A stretch of DNA of 64,000 nucleotides, taken from positions 4,415,744 through 4,479,743 of the forward strand of contig CALNVZ010003435.1 in NCBI GenBank assembly GCA_940671915.1, read 5' to 3'. How positions within the stretch are numbered: position 1 is the first letter of the stretch; the number at the start of each line of letters is the position of its first letter. The position numbers were made by a program, and so were the translations under genes. This document shows positions 26,528-39,822 of this stretch, piece by piece. The notes under the pieces are model-generated. The model searched no databases. It had not been told where the DNA came from and saw only the letters and a list, made by a program, of their open reading frames with translations. This DNA comes from Paracentrotus lividus. Its lineage: Eukaryota; Echinodermata; Echinoidea; Camarodonta; Echinidae.

Positions 26528-26700
26528 TTCTCTCTTTCTCTCTCTCTCTCCCCTTTACTCTTCAGATCTCACTCTTTTCGTCTGCTTTTATCTCTCGTCT
26601 ACACAAATTTCTCTCTGTATATGTCTCTGTCTCTGCCTCTCTATCTCTCTGTCTGCCTGTATCTCTATGTTCTCTCTCTCTCTTTCTCTTTCTCGCTTAC
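26244..26700. repeat. (TC)n and (TCTG)n microsatellite cluster
   Basis: TC runs at about 26244-26325 and 26475-26553, a TGTC tetranucleotide run at about 26322-26350, and degenerate CT sequence to 26700. The Ser/Leu-rich frames are artefacts. Confidence 0.95.
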
Positions 26701-27884
26701 CATATCTGAATTATTTGTCTCAGTACTTCCCCCTCTCATCTACCTCGCCCCCCTCTTTCTCTCCCCCTCTCCCTCACCCTCTCTCTATCTCTCATCCCTC
26801 CCCTATATAATCTCTCAACAGGCTATATTCAGGATGAACACTTAAATTCAACCCTCCCACTTAGTCCGACTATAAAATGGAAGGTGTTTTTCGAATGAGC
26901 GAAGTTGAGATGGATAAGTGAGTAAGGGTGGGAAAAGTGAAAAGAGTATATTTGAGCCAAGTTCTGTGGCGAGGACAATGACCTGCTAAAACACGTTAAA
27001 TATCGGTCATGACCAGGATGACCCATGCTGCAGTTCAACACCGTTCGCTACTTGAACTTGTAAAAAACGGGAAACGAACAGGCAAGCAGTTCTTATAGCA
27101 GTACACAAACACTTATACCTCAGCAATTTTTATGATTATGGTTTCATGTTTATGTGAAGTTGTCAAAGTTGCGTGAACTAATTTAATGAAGTTGTTTTAC
27201 ATCTTGTGTTAATTTTTACAAAATTAATATTGGTTCTGTTTAATCTAGATTTGTTTTTAATGACATTCTAAAACCTTTGATATGTTTTTTAACGTGATTT
27301 ATAGAATATAATGTGTTGAACAGAAGTCGTAATGTTTGTTTCCTGTGCTACTCGTATGCAATTAAAATAGATACTACTTTTGCTCTTTTGCATTCGTAAT
27401 CATGCATGGTAACCATATTGCTGAGACACGATTAATTGTGACTGAATGTTTTTAGCAGTTGACTACCAATTCCCCTTTCATTGCACAACTCAAGAGAGGG
27501 AACATCAAGTTTCTTTTAACTTATCAGAAAAGCGTATTGACGTCTTTGACAGACCTTCAACGCCACCTGGGTCCGATAAGTTCCAAAAGAAGAGAGTGAG
27601 CGTTATGAAGACTTTAATAATTGGCAATTGAAAGAGGTTAAAGAAAATGGACCGAGTGACTGCTGACAATTGACCAACATCGAAAACTTCAACCACAACC
27701 ATGATTACTATCTCATGAAGATAACAAAGTTGACCGAGACGAGCGGATGCGTTCTAGGACAAGAGAGTCTGATCTGGTGGTGGACCAATCCTAGATTGTC
27801 TTAAATGGCCATGATGGCGTTATTTCCACAAACTGGTGACAATCATGCGCTCCGTAATGACGGCATGGATAGAAAGTCGCACCA
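26701..27884. other. Intergenic, nothing recognised
   Basis: CT-rich at first, then unique AT-rich DNA. Short frames such as 27446-27631 have no recognisable domain. Confidence 0.5.
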
Positions 27885-28043
27885 GAGAGTGTTTCACCAA
27901 GTCGTTTGTAAGTTACGAATGACTTTACGAACGACTGGTGATCAGTTCTTTTGCTAAGTTATAAAGCATGTGATCAATACACCACCCAAGAACATGTTCC
28001 AGTCGTTCGTAACTTTAAAAACGACCTAATGAAACAATACCCA
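27885..28043. mobile_element. MITE-like foldback, family C copy 2
   Basis: GAGTGTTTCA and GAAACAATACCC are eroded versions of the tips seen at 18980-19152. The interior TAAGTTACGAATGAC and CGACTGGTGATCAGTTC matches that copy closely. Confidence 0.75.
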
Positions 28044-28050
28044 CGATTAA

Positions 28051-28072
28051 GGGGGGGGGGGGGGGGGGGGGG
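28051..28072 (+). repeat. Poly(G) run, 22 G
   Basis: An uninterrupted G run immediately after the family C copy. It could form a G-quadruplex or be a sequencing-sensitive site. Confidence 0.95.
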
Positions 28073-29640
28073 TGTGTTTAGTGGTGTGAAGGGATAGTCC
28101 ATACGGTGGAATGGTAAGACGTAAACCTTTAATATGATAACAGTTCATACTGTCAATACCGTGGCAGGATTGTTCATTTTGGGTAAAAATCCGATCTTCA
28201 GCTGATCTGATGTTTTGTCTCCTATACTAATATGACTGTATTTCTATTTCTTTTTATACTATTTCTTTTCATCACTTTCAACTTGTCTTTTGGCTTGTAG
28301 TCTGATGATGAACTACTCTTGTTTATATAGATCAATAAGTGTAAGACTGTCTGCACGTTTTCAGCCCACTGACAAATGGGTTTTAGGACTAGAATACCAG
28401 ATAAAAAACTCTCAAAATCGATGTTACACCTGTAATCCTGCATGTTTCCTAAAGAAGACATCAATATTACAAGGTTTCAGAACAATCCTAAGCCGGGGAA
28501 GCGCTCAAAAACCAGCGAAAATTCCCATGGATTTCTAAAATCAATACCATATTCTGTGGAGCGTAATTATTTCGTCGAGAATGTCGAAAGAGAGGCGAAG
28601 GTGGGAGTCGTTACGATGCGTCGCCTAAAGAGAATTAACAAGATGTGGAGGAATTTTATTTTACAGGGAATGCCATATCGATAATCAATATTCATTGCAA
28701 GATCGAGTAGATTAATCCATGAAATTGAAAAGAAAGCTTCGCGGAGTTGGACCTGAATGAAACAAAAAGGTTTTGTACCATGCCCTCTTTTCCCAATAAT
28801 CATCAGCTTTGCCATGTTTGGAGTATCAAGTGAATTAGGATTGTATTGAATAATCGTGTTTCCCGTTGTTGGTACAACATGTCAGGCGCTTCTTTTATGA
28901 AGCCCTTCCTAAAGACCATCAATAGGGGTGCGGACTTGTACCCCTTTCTCTGGAAGAACAGGTACATCGAATGGGACAATGGCTAAGCGGTGGTCTCTTT
29001 ATTCACCCCAAGACACCAGTTTTAAGTACCCCAAATATTTGGAGTGAGAATGACAAAAGGATGGGGGCTTTAATCCGGTGGTCGATGCGATCGCAAGGCC
29101 AAAAGACGTCACGGTCGTTTTTGTATATATTTCTCTTATTATTTTTAATATATTATATTCTATTCGTTTAGAGAATAATATACGATAAAAATTAAGCATA
29201 CAAATTTCACACTTCTCTACCTACTTTTGTTGTCGTTGTCACTCTTCTCTTTTTCATATTTGGTACCCCCCTGACGTGATAGAAATGGCAATCAGAGTAA
29301 CCAGAAAAGGTCTACCAAAAATAAACAAAATAAAAGAAATAATAGGAAAACCGTTGATTGTGTGAAAATAAAATAAAACGTAAATGCTACATCATACGGT
29401 GACCGATAGAGAGACATAAATAGTTCTGACATAATGTATCTGTGTGGATCGAGAGAGAAGGAGGTCTTTGGAAAAATGCCCTGAATGAATGACCTGGGAA
29501 ATATGTTTTAGCCACTTTGTGTTCAACGTCTTCGATGATATTCAAAATTGTATAAAAAATGGATAAGCCCCATAAACTTTTAAGTAACTCCCCTTTAAAA
29601 AAACATTTTACTATCATTTAAAATACACTTTCTTTTCCCC
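28073..29640. other. Intergenic, nothing recognised
   Basis: Unique DNA with overlapping short frames of under 90 codons on both strands, none recognisable. Confidence 0.5.
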
Positions 29641-29730
29641 CGTCCTCTACCCCCTCTCTCTCTTTCTCTCTGTCTCCTTCTGTCTCTCTATCTCTCTCTC
29701 TCTCTGTGTGTCTCTGTGTCTCTCTCTCTG

Positions 29731-29816
<86 letters not shown>

Positions 29817-29835
29817 CCTCTCTCTGCCTCTTGCT
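29641..29835. repeat. (TC)n microsatellite
   Basis: Long TC run with CTGTGTGTCTCTGTG interruptions at its 5' side. Confidence 0.95.
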
Positions 29836-30778
29836 CTCTATCTCTTTCTTTACATTTCCTCAACCTTCAGGTAACGCTGCTCTATAACTTCGAAATCGAT
29901 TGTGCATTAGATCTAACGACCTTATGTTAACAATCGCTTCTCTATTTTCTTGTGATTTTACATCAAGTATTCATTGAGCTTTAGTGGAATTCATTCCATT
30001 TGGTCCCTTTGCCTTGTCGCCTTTTCTTCCTTACTTGCGCAATTCATTGCCATTCATCTTTTATTCCAACTTCTGCTAAAAAGTAGTTACCATTGTTGAA
30101 TTAATTCACGCCGTCTTGTTAAAATCTTCTTCGAGTTGATGAACAAAACCAGTCGCATTATTGATTAATCATTAATCGACATTTTTTTGTCATTTCTTTG
30201 TGAATTACTTTAACAGTGTAAGTGTCTGCTTCTCCGTTTTACATCTTTATTTCTCACTCTCCGTATTTTAATAAGGTACTTCACAATTCGTTTTTATAGT
30301 TTCTATTATTGATTTAATCCGCTTTCTATTTTATACGATTTGTCTTAATTCGGGGACATTTTATGTTGATTCCTGCACCTGTATCAGCTTGCTTTGGTTT
30401 CTTATACATTTGTGAAATTCCACGCTAATACGAAATAATGTTTCTGTATTATTCGTCTAAGCTGACCATTTTATTTTATAGCTTCCCATCTCTCCTTTTT
30501 TTCTGCTTATTGCAGTTTTCGTTATTTCATTACTCGGTCCTATATTGTCGCTTTCTCTTGCCCCTTTTCTACTCTATAAATATGTAGTAAACCCACTTGC
30601 AAACTCTTTTATATCCTCATCTCTCATCCTCTCTCTCTCGCCCGTAGTTCCTAACAAAAGTATCAAGTTTTCTCTTTCTCTTTTCTCTAACATAGTTATT
30701 TCTATTTTTATTCACACTCTCTCTTTTTTCTTGCCCCTTGTTCTCTTTGCTCATGCCTCCTTTTACCATCCATCTGTC
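29836..30778. other. Intergenic, T-rich, nothing recognised
   Basis: AT-rich, pyrimidine-biased sequence on the + strand with no convincing frame. Confidence 0.5.
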
Positions 30779-31035
30779 TTTCTCTCCCCTCTGTCTCTCT
30801 TTCCATCTCTTTCTCTCTCTCTCTCTCTCGCTTTCTCTCTCTCTCTCTCTCTTCTATTTTCTCTCTCTGTTCCTGTCTCCTTAAAAAATTTAAAAAAATT
30901 AAAAAAAACCTCTCCCTCTCCCCCTCTCTCTCTCTTTATTTCCCCACTTATCTATCTGTCTATATCTGTATGACTTGTGCCCCTTTCTCCCCATCTCCCC
31001 TCCCCCTCTCTCACTCTCTCCATCTCATCATCTCA
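30779..31035. repeat. CT-rich simple repeat
   Basis: TC runs at 30779-30868 and 30909-30945, separated by TTTAAAAAAATTAAAAAAAA, with CT-rich sequence to about 31035. Confidence 0.9.
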
Positions 31036-32385
31036 GCATCCTCCGCCAATGAACTACAAGAAATACCAGGAGGTTGTCACTGGTCTTAAAACAAATCAAA
31101 CTGATCGAAGAATCTTTGATCGCGGTCAGTCTCACCTCGGCACGCATTGTGTGTTCGATCCTCATCATATCGACCCACATAAATGGAATAACTCGGTTCG
31201 ATTAAACTCGCTCTTCTCTCCTCGCGTAGCCGATGGAATCTAGAGTACTGTAATAGAATTGCCGAGAAAGCGCCACCTGTCGAGTAGGCTGACACCTTTC
31301 AATAATTTACTCAAGAAAACAATAGGAAGATGAGTCATCGAGTTTGATGGACAATCCGCTCTGAATACATCATTGTTCTATTCCATTTCTATTTCTATTG
31401 GTATGTCGGCGCCTTCGTAGTCAGGTATCGACCGCCCCGACACTGGGCAGTGTTCCGGGGCACTCTGTAATAAAATTAAACAGGATCGGGTCAGGGGTAT
31501 ACACTACCCCATTCTTTCCTTTCCTTTCTTTTCACAACGCTTTCATTAATAGTATAGCTTGTGGTAGAAGATGAGATAAAACAATCGTGCTTGAATCAAT
31601 ATACCACTGATATAAATCATGAATGAATCTGAAGTATGCAAGTTTTTGGTGGCATTATTATTTTAATCAATTAATGAAATTGATTTGTTACTTTATATTC
31701 AATAAAGGACGTGGAACTTTAAGAATAAGCCTGAGATTTGGAGATAGGAAGTTGTAATGAATTTGGTCAAAGAAAGGATAGTTGTGGACAATATAAGTAC
31801 ATTAGAATGACAACAAGAAGTATATAATGTAACAGTTCTTAAATACTACGATATAAAATTAGGGCAATGCATGTTATCTCAAATAAATCTGCTTACATCT
31901 CAATTGGCTATTTAGTAATAAAATCCATCCACAAATCCATGTCAAGCTATAACAAATATAAAACCAATCTCTATTTCCGCCTGATTTATTTGTGTCTTAA
32001 ACTAATAATTCCAAGATCAGCGAATATAGTTTATTTCAGAGATTTCTCCGAATACAAAGCCAAAGTCTCTCTTAAATCTATACAATCCGGTAAAGCTTGT
32101 TCGACAATCTCTACAATTCTTTAGGATGATTTCAGAAACAAAGCTGCTTTGGCCGTCTTTAAAAAATCTCTGATAATAAGAATATAGGATTCTTAAATGA
32201 TGACGAGTGTAAGTTTGTATGTTGCGTGGAATAAGCTCAGTATACCCCACTTTAAGACGGATTTTGGTTTCCCTTTCTCGGCCTTGTGAACATTAAGTCG
32301 CCTTTAAGATTCACTTATAGAGACTCTGTTTTGAAAATTCATTCGTCCATGTTGGGTGTTTATTGTAGATTAGTCTTAAATCGCA
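31036..32385. other. Intergenic, nothing recognised
   Basis: Unique AT-rich sequence. The frame at 30977-31243 partly covers the CT repeat and shows no domain. Confidence 0.5.
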
Positions 32386-32390
32386 TAGCA

Positions 32391-32463
32391 TATAAGCGTG
32401 CGAGGATAAAAGCAGCTCAGCGGTGCGGGACCGGGAGACAGCGCAAATCCAGACTGGCGACCG
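32391..32463 (+). promoter_or_regulatory. Candidate TATA promoter and short first exon
   Basis: TATAAG at 32391-32396, then a GC-rich stretch with a plausible start around 32417-32420 (CTCAGC) and a consensus GACCG|GTGAGT donor at 32464. GGGCGGGGGCGTCG follows. The patch stands out from AT-rich surroundings. No product can be named; it could be a non-coding transcript or a distal promoter. Confidence 0.3.
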
Positions 32464-32984
32464 GTGAGTTTGGGCGGGGGCGTCGACGAGCGGTGGGAAG
32501 GTTGGCGTTAAAGAAAGAGGCGACAGTTATAGAGACAATCAAACCTTCCAAACTCAATGTTGCACTTTTTCAATTTGCAGCTAGATGTTACCTAAGAGAG
32601 GCGATTAGTCCTTTGAAATGTTAGTGAAGGGTTAATTATCCTTTTAAGAACTTCATAATAATGGAAAGGAAAATCCGGTCATAAAAATGAAAGCAATCTA
32701 GTGTCTTTAAAGACTTCAGGAGAGTAAAATGAAGCCTAACATGATGAAAGGATTAATAACTTTAATCCATGCTAACGGACTCGAGGGTAGTTAATAAGTC
32801 ATTCAGGTTTACTTTACAATGAGATACTTCATCAGCTTTGAGTTCACGTAATTGTTTCACATATAGGTACTACTTTTAACGCATCCATATCGTCATATCT
32901 GAACAAGGGAAGTTCGAAAGTTTGAGAATCCGTTATAAAAATAGTCATCCTACCAATTAAATGCTTCTTGGACAAATCAAATCC

Positions 32985-33220
32985 CCGGAGAGTTGCACCC
33001 CGTCCCAGAACAATCCAACTCAGATTAATCACCATCCTGGACAACCCCCTAGGACAACTACCCAGCGGCAATTACCACCCAGGAAAACTTCTGACGAATA
33101 CACCCTTAAATGTAACCCTAACATTAACCTTAACCCCGGGGTAATTGTCCTATAGGGTATAGTTGTCCATGAGGTAATTATCCTGAGGGATAATAATCAT
33201 AGAGGATGATAATAAGTGTG
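32985..33220. repeat. Cluster of direct and inverted GGACAAYTACC motifs
   Basis: The left half has GGACAACCCCC, GGACAACTACC and GGCAATTACCA. The right half has the inverse forms GGGGTAATTGTCC, ATAGTTGTCC and GGTAATTATCC. TAACCCTAACATTAACCTTAACCCC lies between, resembling diverged telomere repeats. A degenerate foldback is likely. Confidence 0.5.
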
Positions 33221-34788
33221 GCTCTCCGGAAGCGGGAGAGGATTGTGCATTAGGAGTAGACGTCCTGAGACGAATGGGTCTACATCTACCTAAGATAACA
33301 CTATTCATGATTTCATATAAGGCTAACTCCTAAAAAGAAAATATTAAAAAAAGAGAGAAAAGAGCGGTTGTTTTTATCCCTAATATTTTCTCGTTATCCT
33401 CCTTCTTCTTTTTCTTTTACTCCGTTTAATATTGTTGGAGATCAGCAACTGTAGGGAATTCTGTGTCTCTTGTTCTACTATACCATACATTAATCAATAG
33501 CTCCCAACATTGTATCGACAGTTCACTATGACAATACACTGTAAAATCTTTAAAAATATACATAACTTTGCAACCAAAAAAAATAAATAAATTAAGATAT
33601 AGAAATGGAACAGAAATAGAACACGACCAAATACAGTGTCACCTCATTTTTTCGTAGAAATAAAACCAAATCTTTTACATTATGAACATAATCGGTCAAG
33701 ACTTAAGATCTTTTCCTATCATAGTTCAACAGAACATACTTTAATGCTTACATGGTTGTCATTTTCAATTTTCCGATAGCTTTAAGGATAAAACATTCTT
33801 AGATGTCATATAAAATAACTCAGATCATAAGTCACTGCAGTTGGAGCAAATCCTCTTCGATTCTTGGCAAGATGATATTGATCGCGCATCGATCTGTTTT
33901 AGGCGACATCTTTAGGCTGAACATAAGAGAACAATAGAAGCACGTGTCCGAGGCTTTCTAATCAGCTCAGTGTCCTTTCATCGGGTCTTGATCCCTATTC
34001 ATGAAGCCCCTCACCACCCTTCCAAAGCCCCCTTATTCATCCCCCAATCCCCAAACTCTTCCTTTTGTGCGGTTTGTAATCTCTTGTAGGGTTATAATAC
34101 AAGCGAATCGACGAGTTTGAATGGAATCGAATTGGAAAGAGTGGCGGGCGAGAGTGGGCAAGGAGCCTTACGGATGCAGAGCCATGCTGCCACTAGGTCG
34201 TGGAGGAGGGGGGGGGGGACTGAAGAAGATGACGTGTCGTGGGTGTGTTGGTGACACGACATTTACTCTTGCGACAATTTTTCAAGGATTTATTTTTGTA
34301 GGTGTCGAGTTGGGGTTAGAATTGTTCGATGTTTTGTTTAGCGTTATAGGTTTAGGATAGAATATATTTTTAATAACATTTTATCAATTATGTTGAGTTA
34401 TTGTATTAATCTTTTCAAGAGTTTTATTAGGGACCTACATATTCTCAAGCGAATTGATTTATTGTAATAATCCTTTAAAAAATTATTGTCTTATCTTATT
34501 TAACTTTTTCATCAAATAAAAATGTTGTACTTCTATGAATGCATAAGAAAATATCAAATCAAATCGAATCAAATATAGTGTTCAGTCCAGGGTTGAAGCT
34601 ATACGATATAAAGTACATGTAGTTTACAGCGAAACAAATGTCGCCGGATAAATTATCGTCGGAGAAAATGTCATTAGAGTGTCGTGGGTGCTAGGATGAT
34701 AACTCTAGTCATAATCATGATCGCATCACAATGCACAATGCAACACCCACGCGACAGACTGGTTGGTGTCTGTGGTGCTATGTATAAG
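33221..34788. other. Intergenic, nothing recognised
   Basis: AT-rich with a G-rich patch at 34198-34218. No gene recognised. Confidence 0.5.
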
Positions 34789-35065
34789 GGTGGTATCTCA
34801 CTTCGCGGAGACGTCTCCGCGACAGAATAGAAAATTTCGTCTCCGCAACGGATAAAAAGTATTAGAGACCTCTTCGATATCGCGGAGACTTCTCCGCGAC
34901 AATTTAAGAAAAAAAAGTCTGAAGTAGTCCCAAATCCGTCTCCGAGACGTCTCAGCGATATGACGTCTCCGCAATATCGGAGACGTCTCTAATACTTTTT
35001 ATCCGTCGCGGACACGAAATTTTCTATTCTGTCGCGTAGACGTTTCCGCGAAGTGAGATACCACC
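34789..35065. mobile_element. MITE-like foldback, family B copy 2
   Basis: GGTGGTATCTCACTTCGCGG at the left and its near-perfect complement at the right (CCGCGAAGTGAGATACCACC). Arms of about 110 bases carry repeated CGGAGACGTCTC and matching CAGAATAGAAAATTTCGT and GGATAAAAAGTATTAGAGAC segments. Better preserved than the copy at 13574. Confidence 0.85.
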
Positions 35066-38000
35066 GTAAGCGCTTTACGTTTGGGATGAATAAGATGTGC
35101 AAGAATTCGAACTATTTCATTCTTAAACTTCAAGCATCATGATGAGATCAATCAATATCTGGAGTACTGTTTCAAGCTTCTTATTGAAAGTTATAGATCA
35201 GACAACTTTTATCAATTCATGAGACTAACCAGTAGAATCTATGTGGACTGGCAATACTAAAAAGTAGAACAATGTTTAACTATTGGGTTTCAGAGTTCTA
35301 TTAAATATTTTTAATTTACGAAATTCCAAATAGTAGAAATTATTTTGAATAAATAGTGTATTCTTACTATCACTTCTGTTGTACTCAAAACGATATCAAT
35401 TCATATAATAATAACTTGAATGTGTAGAGTTGCAATGGCTATAATTTTGTGACATTCACGAGAAGTATAGACAAAGCATATTGCTAAGTCAAGACCAAAT
35501 AATTTTAAAAAGAATATATAGAAAAAGAGAGACAAGAATAGTAATTAACCAACTCCTTTTGATATTTTCGTTTTGAAATAAAGGCTTATCTTTATTACTA
35601 AACCTAAACTTTTAAATGTTTATCAGAAACTCAGATCCATCCCTACAGTTATAACGGTGTTATACGCACAATAACTTGGCAACAGACACTGATAACATAT
35701 TATTAGCCAAAAGCATCCACAGGCAGTGTCCACGGATACTACAGTTTGTTGTAACGTTTTCCTAAAGAGATCAATTGTTTTATCTCTAACTTCGATCACT
35801 TGATAAAATATCATGATATTCTATTACACGTCATTGTTATACCCATGACAGTTATTATCTAACGTTGTATCGCAAAATATTATTGTCCTGTAGGATAAAC
35901 TACGATATGTTGGACGAATACTTAAACGAAACTAACTTCTTAGATTTCATGATAACTTTAATCAGTTATTGGGATTAGTAGATTTTCCTGAGACAAGCTA
36001 CCGCGCCTTTTAATTGACCCTTTATAAAATATTTCAATTGTTCTTTTAATCTGAGTGGTATCGAAACCAGAATGAATTTTTTAGTCCACAGAGAAAATAA
36101 ATTATTCTCCATTTTGTAGATTGCAATTCTTTGAAATTGAAGCGATCTGACGAGACACGAAACAACATCGGACAATATGTTGGTAACCTCGTTTTAAATC
36201 TAATTCCAAATTAGATAATGAAATAAAACAAAATATTAACGAAGGTTGAAAAACATGTTTATAAGAACGCAAAAATGTAAAACCTTTCAAATCGACATTA
36301 TACAATAAATAGTTCATTTTTGGTCAATAAGGCTTAAGCGATTTATGTAATAGTGTCTTTATTTTGACAAGAATACTGGAGCCAGTTTAAGAACGTCGTC
36401 TCTTTAGATATCTTCCATTTCAGATAAGTTTTTACAAATCATGAAATAAGCGAAAGGAGACCTAAATCTGTTTTTACAAGATTTGCTAGAATTTCCACCA
36501 TCCAACAATGGAGATCATGAACGTTGTTTACAACCATACATTATCGGTCGATCTATTTTGAATCATTTTGAAATCATTGTTTAGTCACATTTTGTTTTGT
36601 AAACGTCTCCTTATAACCTTTTGATTTTATTATTTCTTTGGTCGTCGAGAGGAGACGTCTGGGGGAAAGGGTCAGAATGGATGAAATCACGAGGGAAAAG
36701 AAACAAAATGCATTTTGTCGTCAGATTGTCCTGTTACTTTCACCGTGTCTAATCTAACTTCTATCCAAATACAGGTAAATCGCTGTGTCTCCAGGGGCTT
36801 TAAGGTTCATTCTCCCTTTAAATCCCTTTGATTCAATCTTAATCGGCGCTGGATTAATCACTTCGTTATTGAGATATCTATTATTTTCGACGCTTTGGCG
36901 CATGATATAAACAGAAATCGGAAGTATTCTTACCAGGCATAATGAGGGGAAACAAGTAAACACATCCGAATTAAATATCGGGAAATATTTTGGACTGCCT
37001 ACGCTAGATATGGACCTTGTAAGCGAAGATTTAGACTGTAAATAATATGGGCTCAGCTGATAATGCTGTCTTCCCATCAGCAAATGTTTAGTGTTAAAGA
37101 CGTTTACTTTTAAAGATCATCTGAACAAATAATACATTTAAAAAAAAAAAACTTTTATCTAAATATGATCACTCTATATGATGAATCGATGCATAAAGCA
37201 AAATATTTTACATAAATTAATTAATCAATTTCAAGTACATTTCAATGTTAATTGTTTCAACAATAAGAACAGGCAACGAAAAAAACAATATTGTTTCTAG
37301 CTAGATGATATTCACAACAATGCATCCACATAATTCTTTAAATTTCTTTTTAAATGCTTTAAATTGAAAAATAATAATATTAATACTAATATAATAATAA
37401 TATGTATATAATAATATATTATATATAATAATAATAATTTCAATTGACACATGTGATTAAGATTTGTGGAATTCAGTTAATTTTTCATCAATAAAGGATG
37501 TGGTATCACGAAAAAAAAAGAAGAATCCGTTCTTCATAAATATAGTTATGTCTTTTAATGAAATACGGCTGGTGTAAGCTGAATCGATGCTCTTTCTTAT
37601 GACTGTTTTTCATAAACACCGTATAGTGTCTCTCAAACGAGTCATCTATCATCAGGGGTGAAAGGATGCACCCCTGTCTTACCCCTCACACCCATCATCG
37701 TACAGGTGTAGGATGAGCCAACATCTATCTACTTTTCTGTCTGTCTGGGAAGATCCACTTAAAATATCAACATTACTCTCTCTCTCACGCTCCACTGGAC
37801 ATGTGACCCGACACAAATATCCATATGAAAGCAAAATTATGTCGAGTTGTTAATTGTGCGTTTCTCGCGCCTCGCTGCAAGCTTTTCCCCGCCGCGAGTT
37901 AAAGAGACATTGAGCTTTTCGATTGGGTGATCTCTTCTGTTGATGAGCATATCAAGAAGGTCGTTAACTCATAACATTCTCCACAGATTTTGTGTTCTTT

Positions 38001-38289
38001 TTGCTCTGAAAAGATGAATCAATGGCTCACGTTGTTTTTGTACATGATTGTCAGTCTGATTACATTTACCATTCATAGAAACATGCGAATGTTATCAACA
38101 TTATATCACTTTTTAATTAAAGTACAAGATATTTACATGACTCAACATAATGAATCACAGTTTTATTCTTATTCAAATAATTTCTACAGATCCGATGTAG
38201 AATTTTGTTAAAAGACTAATTATGCATGAATCTACTTAGTTACAGTTATATTGACTTGTAAATCAACTCTTTACACCATTGGAGAATCC
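35066..38289. other. Intergenic, AT-rich
   Basis: No gene recognised. It includes an (AAT)n-like tract at about 37367-37440 and a GC-richer unique block at about 37800-37980 that could be regulatory. Confidence 0.5.
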
Positions 38290-38388
38290 GAGAAGGGGGT
38301 GGGGGGGGGGGGTAAACCACTCGATTTGCTAATATCGAACAATTTTTGACGTCGACCCCCCTTTTTCAAATTCTTGATCTGCTACTGT
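38290..38388. mobile_element. Remnant of family F element
   Basis: A G run at 38295-38312 and the end CTTGATCTGCTACTG resemble the right part of the element at 14886-15052. Only a fragment is left. Confidence 0.35.
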
Positions 38389-38839
38389 ACTGTTTTTAAT
38401 ATTAAATTTCTCTTACTTTACAAACTCGTCACCATACTCGAAGGTGTGATAATCAATAACTCATTTTAAAATACTGGATTTTAGCTTTAAAGTATACATT
38501 GGATGAATATTTAGATATGTACGAAGCGAGAAGTAAGAGGAAGTTTGTGCGGAGACTGATAGTAAGAAATATCTTAGGGCAGTGGAATGAGATGGAACGA
38601 AGGAATTACATCAACAAGACTGCGTACGTCTTGAGATATGACAACTGCTACCAAATATGTTGGTCAAAGTGAGCGATCTTGCTTATTCATTTTAGGTCAA
38701 CAATATATTACCGGTTCAATTTATAGGATCAGAAAAAAGTAATGGATGAAACAAAAATTAAAAAGATTAATTTGGTTTGAAAGCAATTTTTATTCTTTGA
38801 AAGGTATTTGGAAACATAAATTACGAACAAATGAACAGG

Positions 38840-38969
<130 letters not shown>

Positions 38970-39695
38970 GTATAGATATGGATAGGATTATTAAACCAAT
39001 TTTTTTTGTGAAAAGTTCTTTACATTGAGACACTAACTAAGGATGCGAGTTGGCCGATATTATTGGCATAATATTAATGATACGTCCTCCAACGGCGTTA
39101 CCATGGTAATCATAATTGTATCAAGTATTACATCCCAATATTTTTATTGGTCAATCATTTACTATACCAACAATGGAAGAGATACCATTGTCTTATGAGA
39201 GAGATTGGAATGTAATAAAAATGAGATCATTGACACCATTGGTTGAGAGTGTGATGCAGTCACTGACTTGAAAACAAAAGAGAAGGATCGATTATCGAAC
39301 GCAATTTCCTTTTCTTGAGCAGGTATAACCTTTCTTTCAAGGTTTATTCTACTACCAAATTGCAACTTTACAATTAGTGGACATAACTTACGCTTGTGGG
39401 GTATCTACTGGATCGGTTACACCTGCGATAATAACTCCAGACATAATACCAATCACAAGTTAATGCTAGATGCCGGTTTTGCGGGTGTGACCATGATCAT
39501 ATCGGCACACCGACTTCAAACCAATCATGAATCCGTCATTCATGATAAGAAACTCCCAAAGTATATATATATAAATGAATGAAAAAGTGTTAAAATGGGA
39601 GTTAAGTTCCGCTCTAACAAGGAGTTAAATAAGAGAAGTCTCCCTTTCGAGTGACAGCGGTGACTGTTACACCCGGGACCTCAGTACGTTAACCG

Positions 39696-39822
39696 CGTGC
39701 ATCGAGTGAGTGGAAAAAAAGTTGTTCACTTATGTTCACTCGTTTAAAAGGAGTGATCTGCGTGTATCGTGTGAGTGAAAGCTGTTCATTTGTGATCACT
39801 CGTCTAAAATGAGTGAAAGTAT
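39696..39822 (+). repeat. Two-copy tandem repeat, unit about 65 bp
   Basis: CGTGCATCGAGTGAGTGGAA... (39696-39760) is followed by CGTGTATCGTGTGAGTGAAA... (39761-39822). Both hold GTTCA..T.TG.TCACTCGT and end AAAAGGAGTGA or AAAATGAGTGA. Confidence 0.7.

Noticed and set aside
29618..29930. Arg/Glu-rich and Ser/Leu-rich frames, also near 8.2, 21.2, 26.2, 30.8, 38.8, 40.3, 46.4 and 56.1 kb
   Set aside because: They are translations of GA/TC dinucleotide repeats without flanking coding signals.
32286..32624. 112-codon frame with a basic stretch
   Set aside because: No family resemblance; it crosses the candidate promoter and its GTGAGT donor, and the basic run comes from a local GC-rich patch.
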